From: Cavenderia fasciculata
Taxonomy: Eukaryota; Evosea; Eumycetozoa; Acytosteliales; Cavenderiaceae
NCBI RefSeq assembly: GCF_000203815.1
Contig: NW_004457718.1
Location: forward strand, 1-64,000
Length of the DNA: 64,000 bases
Direction of reading: 5' to 3'
Numbering within the stretch: the first letter of the stretch is position 1; the number at the start of each line of letters is the position of its first letter. Shown here piece by piece: positions 37,612 through 49,246 of the stretch. Below the pieces are notes generated by a model. It had not been told where the DNA came from. It ran no database searches and saw nothing but the letters and a program-made list of their open reading frames with translations. The position numbers and the translations under genes are program-made.

Positions 37612-37952
37612 AGTAATATTTGTTGATTCGTAGAGTGTTGTTGGATATTTAAATTTACAGAAGATTTGTTTTGATTGAATAGATATTCACTCTCTTGTTC
37701 GAGAGTTCTCAACATGATACCAAGTTTTCTAATGATTGGATGATAAATTGTAGTATCCGTTACTCTATCAAACACCATACATAGATTGAATAACAGAGCA
37801 TTACGATGATATTTAACGTCTTGAAGAAGTACAGGATAACCAAGTATCTTGTATTCACCTGCAGTGAATGTAATTACTTTTCCACACAACTTTGGTTTAG
37901 GTATAATAAACTCTGCAAATCCTTCAAATACATCATTTGATATAAAACTAAA

Positions 37953-38001
<49 letters not shown>

Positions 38002-38188
38002 ATGAATGTTGATTAGTAATCAATAGTAGGAATAGTAGATTGGATCAATCATTTGAATGTGTAGTGATGATGATGATGATGATGATTGTGAATAGTAATT
38101 ATAAATACCCTTCAGGATATTGATAAAATATCTTGGTACCATATATATTATGAAATTCACTATAGAATATACATTTGATTTGATCCAT
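36496..38188 (-). CDS. nprl2: NPRL2, GATOR1 subunit
   Basis: NPRL2 with NPRL3 and DEPDC5 forms GATOR1, the Rag GTPase-activating complex that restrains TORC1 when amino acids are scarce. Exon 1 (38188-38109) encodes MDQIKCIFYSEFHNIYGTKI then FYQYPEG, the family N terminus. Exon 2 (37947-36700) continues FISNDVFEGFAEFIIPKPKL and RNALLFNLCMVFDR; exon 3 (36619-36496) ends with LLNGTKSLDEICCIL. The total is 483 residues. The size exceeds typical NPRL2 mainly because of a poly-Gln tract of about 60 residues inserted in the linker. The first intron (37948-38108) is largely a GAT/ATC microsatellite. Exon 1 is short and easily missed, but phase and homology support it. It starts 140 bases from the SAP-domain gene, divergently. 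Confidence 0.94.
37478..37612 (-). repeat. CAA/CAG poly-Gln coding tract in NPRL2
   Basis: Mostly CAA codons (read as TTG/TTGTTG on the + strand), with a short CAG patch at about 37518-37533, coding for nearly uninterrupted Gln with a few Met and Ile. Tracts of this kind are typical of dictyostelid proteins and are absent from NPRL2 of animals and fungi. Confidence 0.9.
37953..38000. repeat. (GAT)n microsatellite in NPRL2 intron 1
   Basis: About 16 GATs in a row inside the first NPRL2 intron, close to the acceptor; a second, shorter GAT run occurs at about 38065-38085 in the same intron. Confidence 0.9.
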
Positions 38189-38328
38189 GTGTACACTTTA
38201 ACTAAAGCTAAATGAATGAACTCTATTATTAATTGTTTTAATTTTGCTATATTTTTAGTGAAGAGGATTGTTTTTGAAAAAAAGCGAATAAAGTCATTAT
38301 CATTATTAAAAACATTGAATAATGAGTA

Positions 38329-38478
38329 ATGTCGAGTACTACAACTGCTACTACAATGAACAACACAGATGAACAATCCCCAACAACGATAACAACTGAA
38401 ACAACAAATACTCTTTTAAACTCTACAATCAACAAAGATGCATCTTTCATTCACAGTGATACAATAGTATCAGCAGAC

Positions 38479-38563
<85 letters not shown>

Positions 38564-39084
38564 TCCATACTACAGCAACAGCAGCTTCGGGGACATTTAA
38601 AAGAACTGCTACATCCCCAATCTTTTATAGTAATAATAATAATCAAACTACGTCACCAACATTGACAAAACAAGTGTTGGAAAGTATAAATGTATCATCA
38701 TTGCCATCTGGATCAGCATTGACGTCACCAATTATTGGTGCAAGTGTTATGTTTATCTTGAGAGAATCGGAGATTGTTAAAGCATTGGGTCAAGTTTCAA
38801 AGGACATTATCATTCAATGTCTAAAGTCTATAAAAGGTCTCTACAACATTAATATTGACGATTCAATAGAAAAGATACCAAAACAAAAGTTATTACATGT
38901 AGTACACGAATGTATATGCTTCACAGGAATAGATGATTTCGTTTCATCACAATCAACAGAAACTCAAAAAAGGATAATAGAAACTCTTCATCCATCTTCT
39001 TTTTTAATTGATCACCCTTATATTAATAGTGATAATAATAATCAAAATATTAATAATCAAAATAACAATTCAATTGATAATCAA

Positions 39085-39140
<56 letters not shown>

Positions 39141-40504
39141 GATAATTGAAAATGAAGAAGAAGAAAAATGTAACCAAGATGAAGAAAATATATCATCGAC
39201 GACTGATGCTATGAAAAAAGATAAACAACAGAAAATCAAAAAGAATCAAAAAAGCGACAAAGAAAATAACATACAATTATCATTTTTTAAATCATTATCA
39301 AATATGGTAAAGACAAATGGAATGGAGAAATTGTTGGAGAAATCAGATTTGGAACTACGCAAGGAATATTGTAAAGCTTTATGTCTGTTGGAATGTATTG
39401 ATCAATCGAGTGATGTCATAAATCACAGAATTAAAGACGAAATTATATTGAGAGGTACAGAGATGTTTTTCAGGAATATCAAAGCTCCAATCATTAGATC
39501 AATGGCAGAATGTTTACATATCAACAAAAATTCTGGTACCAAAGATACAATGATTGATAAAATTATGGAACAAATGTTCAATTTGAAATCAATGCACACC
39601 TCGACGCCTCCTCAAACACCTATTACAGTCTCTACAAAAAAACAATCCTCCTCTTCCAAAAAATCAAAGAAAACATCAAACCTGGATAGTCCTAGTATGG
39701 GAAAGGGAGAAGCATATTATCTTGATGAACAGGTTGATGAAGATTACAAAGAAGTAGAAGATGAAGAAGAAGAAGAAGAAGAAGAAGACGACGAGATGGA
39801 ACCACAAATCAATAATAATAGTTTTAAAACACCATTGAAATCAAAAGTAACAAATAGAAACTTTAGCGATCACGAAGATTTGGAAAATGATTTATATTCC
39901 TTTAAACCACCAAAACCACCAATCCATAACAACAAAACAATACCACCAACCATCAAACAACTTAAAAGAAAAAAATCATTGGCAACAAAATCATTTTTAT
40001 ACTCTGACGAAGATGATCAAGAAGGAGACGACAACGACAATGAAGAAGAGGAAGAAGAAGAAGAAGAAGAAATGAACCAAAAACAACGAGGTTGTGATGA
40101 AAATCAAGAATCTGACCAATCCAATGATCTGGAGGAAGAGGAAGAGGACAAAGAAAATGAACCAAAAACAAGAAAAAGTTTAATGTTGTCAAGGGTACCA
40201 TCAAATCCATTCTCTCTCATTTGCAAGGGAATTAAAAGAGAACAATTAAACGCATTGTAAGTATTGTTACTACAAAAGGGAGATCAGAGAGAGAGAGAGA
40301 GAGATAATTTTACTAACAAATATTTTTTATTTATTTAGGTATAATCTTCCCGATCTCAGACAATACTGTAAATTGAATAATATTAAAGCAACTGGAAAAA
40401 AGGGTGATGTTATGAAAAGAATCTTGTTTCACATTAATAAGGATGTCCCAATGGTACCATCGGTTGCAAGTTTGAAAAAAATACCTAGAAAAAAGAAAAA
40501 ATAA
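38329..40504 (+). CDS. SAP-domain acidic nuclear protein
   Basis: Two exons (38329-40256 and 40339-40504, phase 2) give 697 residues. The small second exon encodes a SAP-type helix-turn-helix: L-YNLPDLRQYCKLNNIKATG then KKGDVMKRI, a DNA/RNA-binding motif, and a basic end KKIPRKKKK that looks like a nuclear signal. Residues about 330-425 (LEKSDLELRKEYCKALCLLE; SMAECLHINKNSGTKDTMID) could be a second degenerate SAP-like fold. Long poly-Asn (nt 38479-38563 and 39090-39140) and several poly-Glu runs separate the parts. I do not recognise an ortholog; chromatin or RNA association is inferred. It starts divergently from NPRL2 and converges with CSN7. Confidence 0.68.
38479..38563 (+). repeat. (AAT)n poly-Asn coding tract
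   Basis: Perfect AAT repeat of about 28 units within the SAP-domain gene, coding for Asn. A similar (AAT)n tract in the same gene lies at about 39090-39140. Confidence 0.92.
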
Positions 40505-40662
40505 TAAATATTATTATTATTATTATTTATCAACAATATAAATTAATTTTATTGTTGTTTTTTTTTATTTATTTTATTCTAGTTGTACAACTATTTGTAA
40601 CAGGAGGAGTAGGTATGTTAACCTACCAGGTTCACAAATTGATTAAACCCTAATATTATCAT

Positions 40663-41840
40663 TTATGGTCTCTTGAATGTGTGATCTTTTCCTCCTTTGG
40701 TTTTCATTCTTTAAAAAAGAAATTGTAAGTTAATACAAAATAATAATAATAATAATGGATATATGATAATAATAATTCACAAGAGTATCAAAAATTTTGA
40801 CGACATACCCTTTTCTTGATCTTGAAAACTCTTCTGAATATTCAAATGAATCATAGATTGATGCCTCTGGTGCTTCCAATTTGATTTGTGATTTGGCAAC
40901 TTCTACTCTCTTTTCCAAATCCTCCTTGTTCTTGCGATTAGCTACGTGTACCTTGTCACTGTGAATCATAAGCTCTCCAATAGTCTTTAACAATCCATCA
41001 GAGGTTCCAACCCAACTATCTAAAGCATTGATAAGAACATCGATGCTTGCAGCTGGAACATCACGACCAATTGCAAATTCAATCTCCAAATGCTTATTCT
41101 TTTGGTCCAACTTTCCTCTGATAATATTCTAAAAGAGAGAGAGAGAGAGAAATGAGTTAATTTAAAAGAGGTTATCAATCAAAAGAGTATTTGAAACATA
41201 CTTGATAAATAGAATCAATCACCAAATCTTCCAATTCTCTCAAATTTGAAATTTCCAATTCCTTTTGTAACAATGAATAAGGAATGATCTTTGAAATGGT
41301 TGATAAATATACAATAGAAAGTTGTTTGAGTTTGGTTGACATTTGAGGTGTCAAAGGTGGTAAATTATCCTTATTCTCTAAATAAATTAGAAGTAATAGT
41401 AAGAGGAGAGGGAGAGTGAGAGAGAGAGAGTGAGAGAGAGATAGATATTAGTTATATGTAACTTTTAACATTTTATACTCAATCTCTTACTGATATAATG
41501 TGAATAAGTTCCAAATGTGAATATATTGAGAAGATCATAGTGTTGCTTGAATTCAGTTTGTTGTAACTATGCAAATGGATATATATGTATGATAGATATA
41601 GTGATTTGAATGGAACAAAAAGGTTAATAAATGAATGTATTTGATTCTGAATAGAATGAAATGTATACATACAGCTTGTACATTTGGCATATCTAATAAT
41701 TCACCAAATACAAATACATTTTGATTTGAAAGTGCTTGTTCAATGAGGGCAACACAAGCCCGACCTTTATTAGATTTTGCCAATACAAGGTATTGTTTAA
41801 GAGCTGTACCTTCTGTTAAAATATCTGTTGTTTGGGTCAT
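40663..41840 (-). CDS. csn7: COP9 signalosome subunit 7 (PCI domain)
   Basis: PCI-domain subunit of the COP9 signalosome, the cullin deneddylase. Five exons (41840-41673, 41566-41491, 41377-41202, 41128-40809, 40708-40663) sum to 261 residues, the usual CSN7 size. Blocks: ALKQYLVLAKSNKGRACVAL; VFGELLDMPNVQ; FKQHYDLLNIFTFGTY; the winged-helix part YSLLQKELEISNLRELEDLV then IIRGKLDQKNKHLE. The last exon codes only for MKTKGGKDHTFKRP and would be missed by simple ORF calling; it restores frame and gives a basic end. It shares its direction with TXNDC9 upstream, 226 bases away. Confidence 0.92.
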
Positions 41841-42066
41841 TGTGTTTTCTCTTTGTCTCTCTCTCTATATATGATTACCCAACAATCTTTACAAGTATTA
41901 ATTAAAAAGTTTTTAATCAAAAGTTAATATCAAGGGGCAAAAAAAAAAAAAAAAAAAATTGAAAAAAACAAGAATTGAACTTCGAAGAGCTGATGGACTG
42001 GAACTATTATTAAATTATTTATAAACCTCAAAGTTTTTTGTGTATATATATATATATGTGCCTTTA

Positions 42067-42977
42067 TTATTCGTCTCTTATTGATTGATAAAACTTTTCT
42101 TGTTTGGTAACAAATTGTAGATTAGTTGGTTTTAGCTCCATTATACCAGACCTTGCAATTCTCTTTGCTAGATCCTCTGTCTTGAAATCATCTGATCCTC
42201 CTATATCTTCGAATCCAACTATTCGGTCTACTGCAATTCCATTGCTAAAAAATACCAATGTTGGAAGTATTCTAATATTTAATTTGGTGGCAAAGAATTG
42301 TGCCTTTTCTGCATTCATTTTTAAAAACGTTGTATTTGCATGTACTTTGGCTAGAATCTAGATGACGAGATAAAATAGGTATAAGTATATGTATGTATAT
42401 ATGTATATAAATAAATAAATAAATAAATGATGGTTCCATCATACGTTTAAATGTTTGTCAATTATTTTACATCTCTGAAATTCCTCTTTAAAAAAGTGAA
42501 CAACAACATTTGGCGACCCAGTGACTGCTTTCAAGAACTCTTGCTCTTGAATTTCAACATAATTACCACTCGTAACACTTAGGTGTTGTAATGCTTTTGA
42601 TCTGTTGTTTTTAAATAGTTTGTTTGTTAGATCTGATAAACATTATTGTTGTTCGTTGTCAACATGAGACTAGACAATAACAACATACTTTTCTCTTAGT
42701 TCTTGTAATCTTTTTTCTCTTATTCTTGATAATTCATCATCATCATCTTCAATTATATCATTGTGTCTTTGGTTGATTGAATCTCTATCTCTTATCCTAT
42801 CTTCATTGTACTCTTGTTGACTAATAAGTAGTAGTAGTAGTAGTAGTAGTAGAGTGAGTAGTATTAGTATTAGTATTTATTTGCAAAGAAAGATAGTTAA
42901 TTTAAACCATAGTCCCAACTATTTGGGTACTACTACTACTACTACTACTACAAGTCAACATACTTTTTTAACGACAT
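42067..42977 (-). CDS. txndc9: TXNDC9 / phosducin-like protein 3
   Basis: Thioredoxin-fold co-factor of the chaperonin CCT, involved in tubulin and actin folding. Four exons (42977-42964, 42820-42689, 42601-42445, 42357-42067) give 197 residues. The first exon has only 14 bases (MSLKK start). A charged helix (ELSRIREKRLQELREK) leads into the thioredoxin part: VTGSPNVVVHFFKEEFQRCK, FLKMNAEKAQFFATKLNIRI, LPTLVFFSNG, DRIVGFEDIGG. As in the family the CxxC is reduced to a single Cys (FQRC), so redox activity is not expected. It starts 174 bases from SF3A2, divergent. Confidence 0.93.
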
Positions 42978-43151
42978 GATAAACTATCTATTATTATCTT
43001 TGTAAGAGTTTATCTTTTTTAATTGTGCAGAAAGTTTGTTCAAAAGTTAAACGATTGTCGAAAAAAAATCAATTATATTATTTTATTATTCATCGAAGTA
43101 CAATAACAAATAACAAATAACAACAACAAACTAGATAGATATACCTAGAAA

Positions 43152-43848
43152 ATGTCAGAATATGGTAAAGCAGGTAGTGGAGGGATGCAATCATCCCAAT
43201 ACGACAACATAGACAGAAGGGAGAGACTTAAAAAGTTGGCAATGGAGACTATAGATATATCAAAAGATCCCTATGTCATATCGAATCATCTTGGTTCATA
43301 TGAATGTAGATTATGTCTTACACAACACAATAATATAGGTAACTATCTTGCACATACACAAGGCAAGAAGCATCAGACCAATTTGGCTAGAAGAGCTGCA
43401 CGTGACCAAAAAGATAACCCAAACAACCACTTTAACAAATCGTCGTCGGCAATGTCTCACAGACCACGTATCATACCAAAAAAGACTATAAAGATTGGAA
43501 GACCGGGATACAAGATCATCAAACAGAGAGATCCAGATACTGGTCAACTGTCACTTCTCTTTCAAATCGATTATCCAGAGATTGAACAAGGACTTCAACC
43601 AAGACACAGATTTATGAGTTCATTTGAACAACATGTCGATCATGTCAACAAAGATTACCAATATATTTTATTTGCTGCAGAGCCATATGAAACTATTGCT
43701 TTCAAGATACCAAACAAAGATATAGATAGAACTACTGGTCCTGATGGCAAATTCTTTACTCATTGGGATAAAAATAAATTATCATTTACTGTATGTAAAT
43801 TAATTATAATGAAGAGAAAGAAAAAGAGAGAGAGAGATAGAGAGAGAG

Positions 43849-43882
<34 letters not shown>

Positions 43883-44118
43883 AAAAGGATTACTAACCGA
43901 AAATATTATATTATTTTAAAAAAAAGTTACAATTATATTTCAAAGAGTCAAGTAATAAGGATCAACAACAACAAACTCAACAACAACAACCACCACCCAC
44001 CCCAACAACAAGAATAAATAGAAATGATATGTATCGTTGCAGATTGGTTTGGAATTCCAACAACAAACTAATCATTCCTTTTATAATATTTCAAGAAAAA
44101 CAAAAAGAGAAAACATGA
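43152..44118 (+). CDS. sf3a2: Splicing factor SF3A subunit 2
   Basis: U2 snRNP component (SF3a66). Two exons (43152-43790 and 43927-44118, phase 0) give 276 residues. The matrin-type zinc finger is visible: YECRLCLTQHNNIGNYLAH then TQGKKHQ. It is followed by RPRIIPKKTIKIGRPGYKI and FAAEPYETIAFKIPN, then WDKNKLSFT. After the intron comes LQLYFKES with a short Gln/Pro tail, much shorter than the Pro-rich repeat tail of vertebrates. The intron holds a (GA)n tract (about 43813-43881). The last ~30 residues, rich in Ile/Asn, are not conserved, so the stop is less certain than the body. Confidence 0.93.
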
Positions 44119-44130
44119 TTTCATACAACT

Positions 44131-44167
<37 letters not shown>

Positions 44168-45856
44168 TTCACACTTTATAGTCTATTTATAACATCAACA
44201 TCATTATCTATGATAAAAGTTCAACCCAAATAGTTTGGAAATCTGCAACTGTCATCACCATTAAAATCAGATTGGATCTTTTCATATATTTTCTATTTGG
44301 TTGAAATGTCAAGTGGAACACCAACGTGGACGGAATATTCCGTCAAATTAAACCAAAATCGGTTATGACAGGATAAAGAGAGAACAATAGCAACAAAAAA
44401 GACGGTTTGGGATAATTATTCAATTGAATTGGAACAGCAGCAGCAGCAGCAGCAGCAGCAGAAATGACCACGAATGATCTATATTCCGAATCCACGCATG
44501 TGTACTTTTTGATCAATTTAAACAACAAACAGGTTATGTTTCAAATTTATTATTAATGATTTAAATTGGTTGGTGTGTGGTGGTTAGGGTTAGCAAACAA
44601 TCAACAACACTGGAAATGGGTGAATTTCAACTTTAACTTTTTTTTTTCATCAACCAAACATATAACAACTGCATGTCATGATCATCATTGCAATGAATGT
44701 TATATATTTGGATTGAACATGTTCGTGTAGTCGTCTTGGAAGTTACATCATTAACATCATCTAGCTAATGTGTTATACATCCCTTTAATTTGTCATCACG
44801 GTGGTGCAAGTGCAATATGAAGCAACAAGAACAAAAGCAGCAAGATCACCATAATCGATTTCTTCACCTCCGTCAGTCAGTCTATTCGTCTCGGCGGAGC
44901 CCGCTGGAAATTTAATGTGTATGTATACCCCACCCACCACCACCATCATCACCACCACACCCACACTATCACGATTAAAACCCAACTCACTAGTGAGTTC
45001 CAACTAACCCCAAATTTCTTTTCATCCATTCACCACCAGAAATTTGAACAGTGTGTGCGAGGGGTAGCGATTTGATCTAGATCAAATGATAACGCCACCC
45101 ACCCCACCCCACACAGTGTCTAACCTATAGGTGATAGGATGAGAAGAGTAGGGTTTATATCATGTAGGATCACGGTTAAAAGTAATTAATTACACACCCC
45201 TCTAACAACACCCATATTGGAACTATTTACACATCAAACTTGGCAGCGTGGTTGACCATGAATAGAAACTATCGAACCGATTGGTCTACACAGACACATG
45301 TAAGCACGTTCTTTTTCTCACTCTCACTTTCTATCTGTCTGTTTCTGGCAATCTTTTTTATCTATATACCCATAGCGACTACCACTTTTACTTGTTTGCT
45401 GATCATGCTGCTATGTTGCAGTGCTACTTGGATGGCCAAACAAAATTGAACCAACATATTTTTTTTGAGCAACACAGTTAATATTAATATTTACTACTAC
45501 TAGATAGAGGCAGTGGGTGTACACGTTCTTTTATATCACCAACTAACCCAACCCAGCCAGCTGTATCTTTTGGCCACCCACTTTTATTGTTGAACATGAC
45601 ATGATATTGATCAACGCCCAAATTGAACAAAAAAAAAATCAACACCTGGAAATTGAATTGTAAAAAATTATAAATAGATTCCATGGATGGATCATCATCA
45701 TCATCATCACAAATAACTTTTTCTTTTTCAAAGCATACAACTAAAGAATTATCATTTTATCCAACTATTTATTTATTTATTTATTTATTTTTAAAACAAA
45801 CAAATCCCACCCACAAACTATTTCTTTCTTTATAGAAACCCTTGTCATTGTAAAAA
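44119..45856. promoter_or_regulatory. Long non-coding region upstream of the matrix gene
   Basis: No gene is supported in 1.7 kb. Landmarks: a (CT)n tract (about 44130-44170), a short CAG run (44431-44461), many C-rich boxes of CACCC/ACACC type (44926-44980, 45092-45118, 45193-45215, 45540-45580, 45806-45815), and an 18-base perfect palindrome ATTTGATCTAGATCAAAT (45070-45087). CA/G-rich boxes are bound by the Dictyostelium factor GBF, and TTGA/TCAA pairs are the STATa element type in ecm promoters, so a developmental enhancer for the adjacent cysteine-repeat gene is a reasonable inference. Small ORFs on either strand look like chance. Confidence 0.5.
45070..45087. promoter_or_regulatory. 18-bp palindrome with inverted TTGA/TCAA
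   Basis: ATTTGATCTAGATCAAAT is a perfect palindrome, giving TTGA and TCAA half-sites spaced by six bases. It lies about 770 bases before the ATG of the matrix protein gene. The form resembles STAT-type elements known from prestalk promoters of D. discoideum; whether it is bound here is inference. Confidence 0.45.
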
Positions 45857-48800
45857 ATGATAAGAATCAATATTTTATTTATTGTTTTAATTCTATTAGG
45901 TGTTTTAGCACTTAATGTTAAAGGTAAATATGAGGAGAAACCAAGCAAAAAAAAACAAAAAAAAATATAATTGACCAACTTTTTTTTTTTTTTTTTTTTT
46001 CCACATCCCAATTTATTAATACCTAGGTAATATCAATACACTTCCTACTTGCCAATGTGATACTGACTGTAATGACAATAGTAAATGTACTACTGATACC
46101 TGTAAAAATGGAGGATGTGTATTTACTCCCATTTCATGTAACGATGGTGACAGTTGTACCTATGACAGTTGTTCCAATTCCACTGGTTGCGTAAATACTC
46201 GTTTAAGTGGATGTTGTTCTTGCCCGGAAGATTGTAATGACAGTAACAGTTGTACAACTGATTCATGTGTCAATGGAAAATGTGTTCGTACCGATGTCAA
46301 TTGTGATGATGGTGACAGCTGTACCTATGACAGTTGCTCCAATTCTACTGGTTGTACACACACTCGCATTCAAGGTTGCTGTTCGACCAATAATCAATGT
46401 TTGTATCATTATTCATTATATTGAATTACTCCACTCTCTTTCTTCCAAATATTGACCTCTATTTTTATTTACTATAGGTGATGACAGTAACAGTTGTACA
46501 ACCGATTCATGTGTCAATGGAAAATGTGTCCGTACTGATGTCAATTGCAACGACAATAATGCTTGTACCAAGGACTCTTGTGACCCATCATCTGGATGTT
46601 GCAATACTCCAATTTCATGCGATGATGGTGACAGTTGTACCTATGACAGTTGTAGCAACTCGACTGGTTGTACACATACCCGTATTGAAGGTTGCTGTAC
46701 TACAAGTGCTCAATGTTTGTATCATTAATCATCATATTGAATTCCTCCACTCTCTTTTTCCCAAATATTAACCTCTATTTTTATTTACTATAGGTGATGA
46801 CGGTGACATGTGTTCCAACGATTCATGTGTGAATGGAAAATGTGTTCGTACTCCAACCAATTGCAATGATAATAATGCTTGTACAACGGATTCATGCAAC
46901 AAACTAACTGGATGTTGTAATGTTCAAATTTCATGTGATGATGGTGACAGTTGTACCTATGACAGTTGTAACAACTCTACTGGGTGTACACATACCCGTA
47001 TTGAAGGATGTTGTTCTTGCCCGGAAGATTGTAATGATGGTAACAGCTGTACAACCGATTCATGTGTCAATGGAAAATGTGTCCGTACCGATGTCAATTG
47101 CAACGACAATAATGCTTGTACCAAGGACTCTTGTGACAAATCATCTGGATGTTGTAATGTTCAAATTTCATGTGATGATGGTGACAGTTGTACCTATGAC
47201 AGTTGTAACAACTCTACTGGGTGTACACATACCCGTATCGAAGGATGTTGTTCTTGCCCGGAAGATTGTAATGATGGTAACAGCTGTACAACCGATTCAT
47301 GTGTCAATGGAAAATGTGTCCGTACCGATGTTAATTGCAACGATAATAATGCTTGTACCAGGGACTCTTGTGATAAATCATCTGGATGTTGCAATGTTCA
47401 AATTCCATGCGATGATGGTGACATCTGTACCTATGACAGTTGTAATAACTCTACTGGTTGTACACATACCCGTATCGAGGGCTGTTGTACTGCCAATTCT
47501 CAATGTTTGTATCATTAATCACCATATTGAATTCCTCCACTCTCTTTTTCCCAAATATTAACCTCTATTTTTATTTACTATAGGTGATGACGGTGACATG
47601 TGTTCCAACGATTCATGTGTGAATGGAAAATGTGTTCGTACTCCAACCAATTGCAATGATAATAATGCTTGTACCAAGGACTCTTGTGACAAATCATCTG
47701 GATGTTGCAATGTTCAAATTTCATGTGATGATGGTGACAGTTGTACCTATGACAGTTGTAACAACTCTACTGGGTGTACACATACCCGTATTGAAGGATG
47801 TTGCTCTTGCCCGGAAGATTGTAATGATGGTAACAGTTGTACAACTGATTCATGTGTCAATGGAAAATGTGTCCGTACTGATGTCAATTGCAACGATAAT
47901 AATGCTTGTACCAAGGACTCTTGTGACAAATCATCTGGATGTTGTAATACTCCAATTTCTTGTAACGACAACGATATCTGTACATTGGATAGTTGTAACA
48001 ATTCTACTGGTTGTACATATACCCCGGTCCAAGGTTGTTGCAAATGTGCCGATGATTGCAAAGTATCCAACTCTTGTGAAGTAGCCCAATGTGAAAACAA
48101 CAAATGCAAGGTTACCAGAAAGCCCGGTTGTTGTGTCTCCTCACAAGAATGTTTGTATCATACATATTTAATAGATCCCAACTTTAGAAATATATTAACC
48201 TTGTTCTTTATTTAGGTAACGATGGTGACAGTTGTACAAATGATTCATGTGAGAATGGAAAATGTGTCCGTTCTCCAATCAATTGCAATGATAATAATGC
48301 TTGTACCAAGGACTCTTGTGATAAATCAAAGGGATGTGTTCGTACACCAATTTCATGTAACGACAATGATATCTGTACATTGGATAGTTGTAACAATTCT
48401 ACTGGTTGTACATATACCCCGGTCCAAGGTTGTTGCCAATGTGCCGATGATTGCAAAGTATCCAACTCTTGTGAAGTAGCCAAGTGTGAAAACAACAAGT
48501 GCAAGGTTACCAGAAAGCCCGGTTGTTGCTCTCGATCGGAGGATTGTTTGTATCATACATTTAACTTGTCCCAACTTTAGAAATATATTAACCTATTGTT
48601 ACCAATTATTTAATAGGTGATAATGGTGACAAATGCACCAAAGGCACATGTCTCCTTGGGGTATGTATCAACCTTCCAATCAGTTGCTCTGGTGGAAACA
48701 AATGTTTCGACAGCGGCTGTGACAAGAAGCTTGGATGCATATTGACTCCAAAGGCCCCCTGTAACGACAAGAACGTATGCACTGTTGATTCTTGTAACAA

Positions 48801-49246
48801 CTCGACTGGCTGCTCATATACCCCGGTCCAAGGTTGTTGCCAATGTGCCGATGATTGCAAAGTATCCAACTCTTGTGAGGTAGCCCAATGTGAAAACAAC
48901 AAGTGCAAGGTTACCAAAAAACCCGGTTGTTGTTCAAATGATAATGAATGCCCTCAAGATCCAAAGTCCCCATGCAGCAAGAACCAATGCCAAAAAAGGA
49001 AAATGTGTTGTAAACACATCCCAATGTTGTAATTGTGATAATGAGCAAGTATAATAATAATAATAATCATCATTAAATTTGTCCCACTTTATAATAACCT
49101 TTTTCTTTTAATTTTAATTTAGTTGTCCAAAGAGCAGCAACAAATGTCAAACACCCGTGTGTGATGTTAGATCTGGATGCGGTTTCAAACCAGTAGTGTG
49201 CAAGGATAACAAGAAATGTGACAAGGACAAGGGTTGTGATTGTTAA
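45857..49246 (+). CDS. Secreted cysteine-repeat extracellular matrix protein (EcmA/EcmB-like)
   Basis: An N-terminal signal peptide (MIRINILFIVLILLGVLA) is followed by dozens of ~24-residue 'CTDC' repeats of the dictyostelid prestalk matrix type, e.g. CDDGDSCTYDSCNNSTGC and CNDGNSCTTDSCVNGKC. Exons: 45857-45923, 46027-46398, 46478-46714, 46794-47504, 47584-48150, 48216-48545, about 48617-49048, and a last exon from 49123 or 49133 to 49246; roughly 930 residues. Every intron up to exon 7 is phase 1 and splits a Cys codon (T|GT), so exons are symmetric and freely duplicable. NST sites suggest N-glycosylation. Near the end a six-A run (48992-48997) must lose one base to keep the Cys pattern (GKCVVNTSQCCNCDNEQ); unspliced and uncorrected, the frame stops early. 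The last junction is uncertain. It probably belongs to stalk or slime-sheath matrix. Confidence 0.85.
46478..47583 (+). repeat. 237-nt coding repeat array with 79-nt introns
   Basis: The matrix gene is built from a 237-nt (79-residue) unit. Exon 3 is exactly one unit (237 nt) and exon 4 exactly three (711 nt); copies inside exon 4 are nearly identical at a spacing of 237. Introns at 46399-46477, 46715-46793 and 47505-47583 are each 79 nt; the last two differ by one base. The start of exon 5 repeats the start of exon 4 exactly 790 bases later, so exon plus intron was duplicated as a block. Confidence 0.92.

Noticed and set aside
37953-38000. GAT repeat as a possible CRISPR-like or regulatory array
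   Set aside because: It is a simple microsatellite inside the first NPRL2 intron.
44785-45003. Minus-strand ORF in the region upstream of the matrix gene
   Set aside because: Its Val/Met-rich middle comes from a CACCAC run; no motif and no splice partners.
46920-48109. Long ORFs on both strands overlapping the matrix gene
   Set aside because: They are alternative-frame shadows created by the 237-nt repeat; the cysteine frame has the signal peptide and consistent splice phases.
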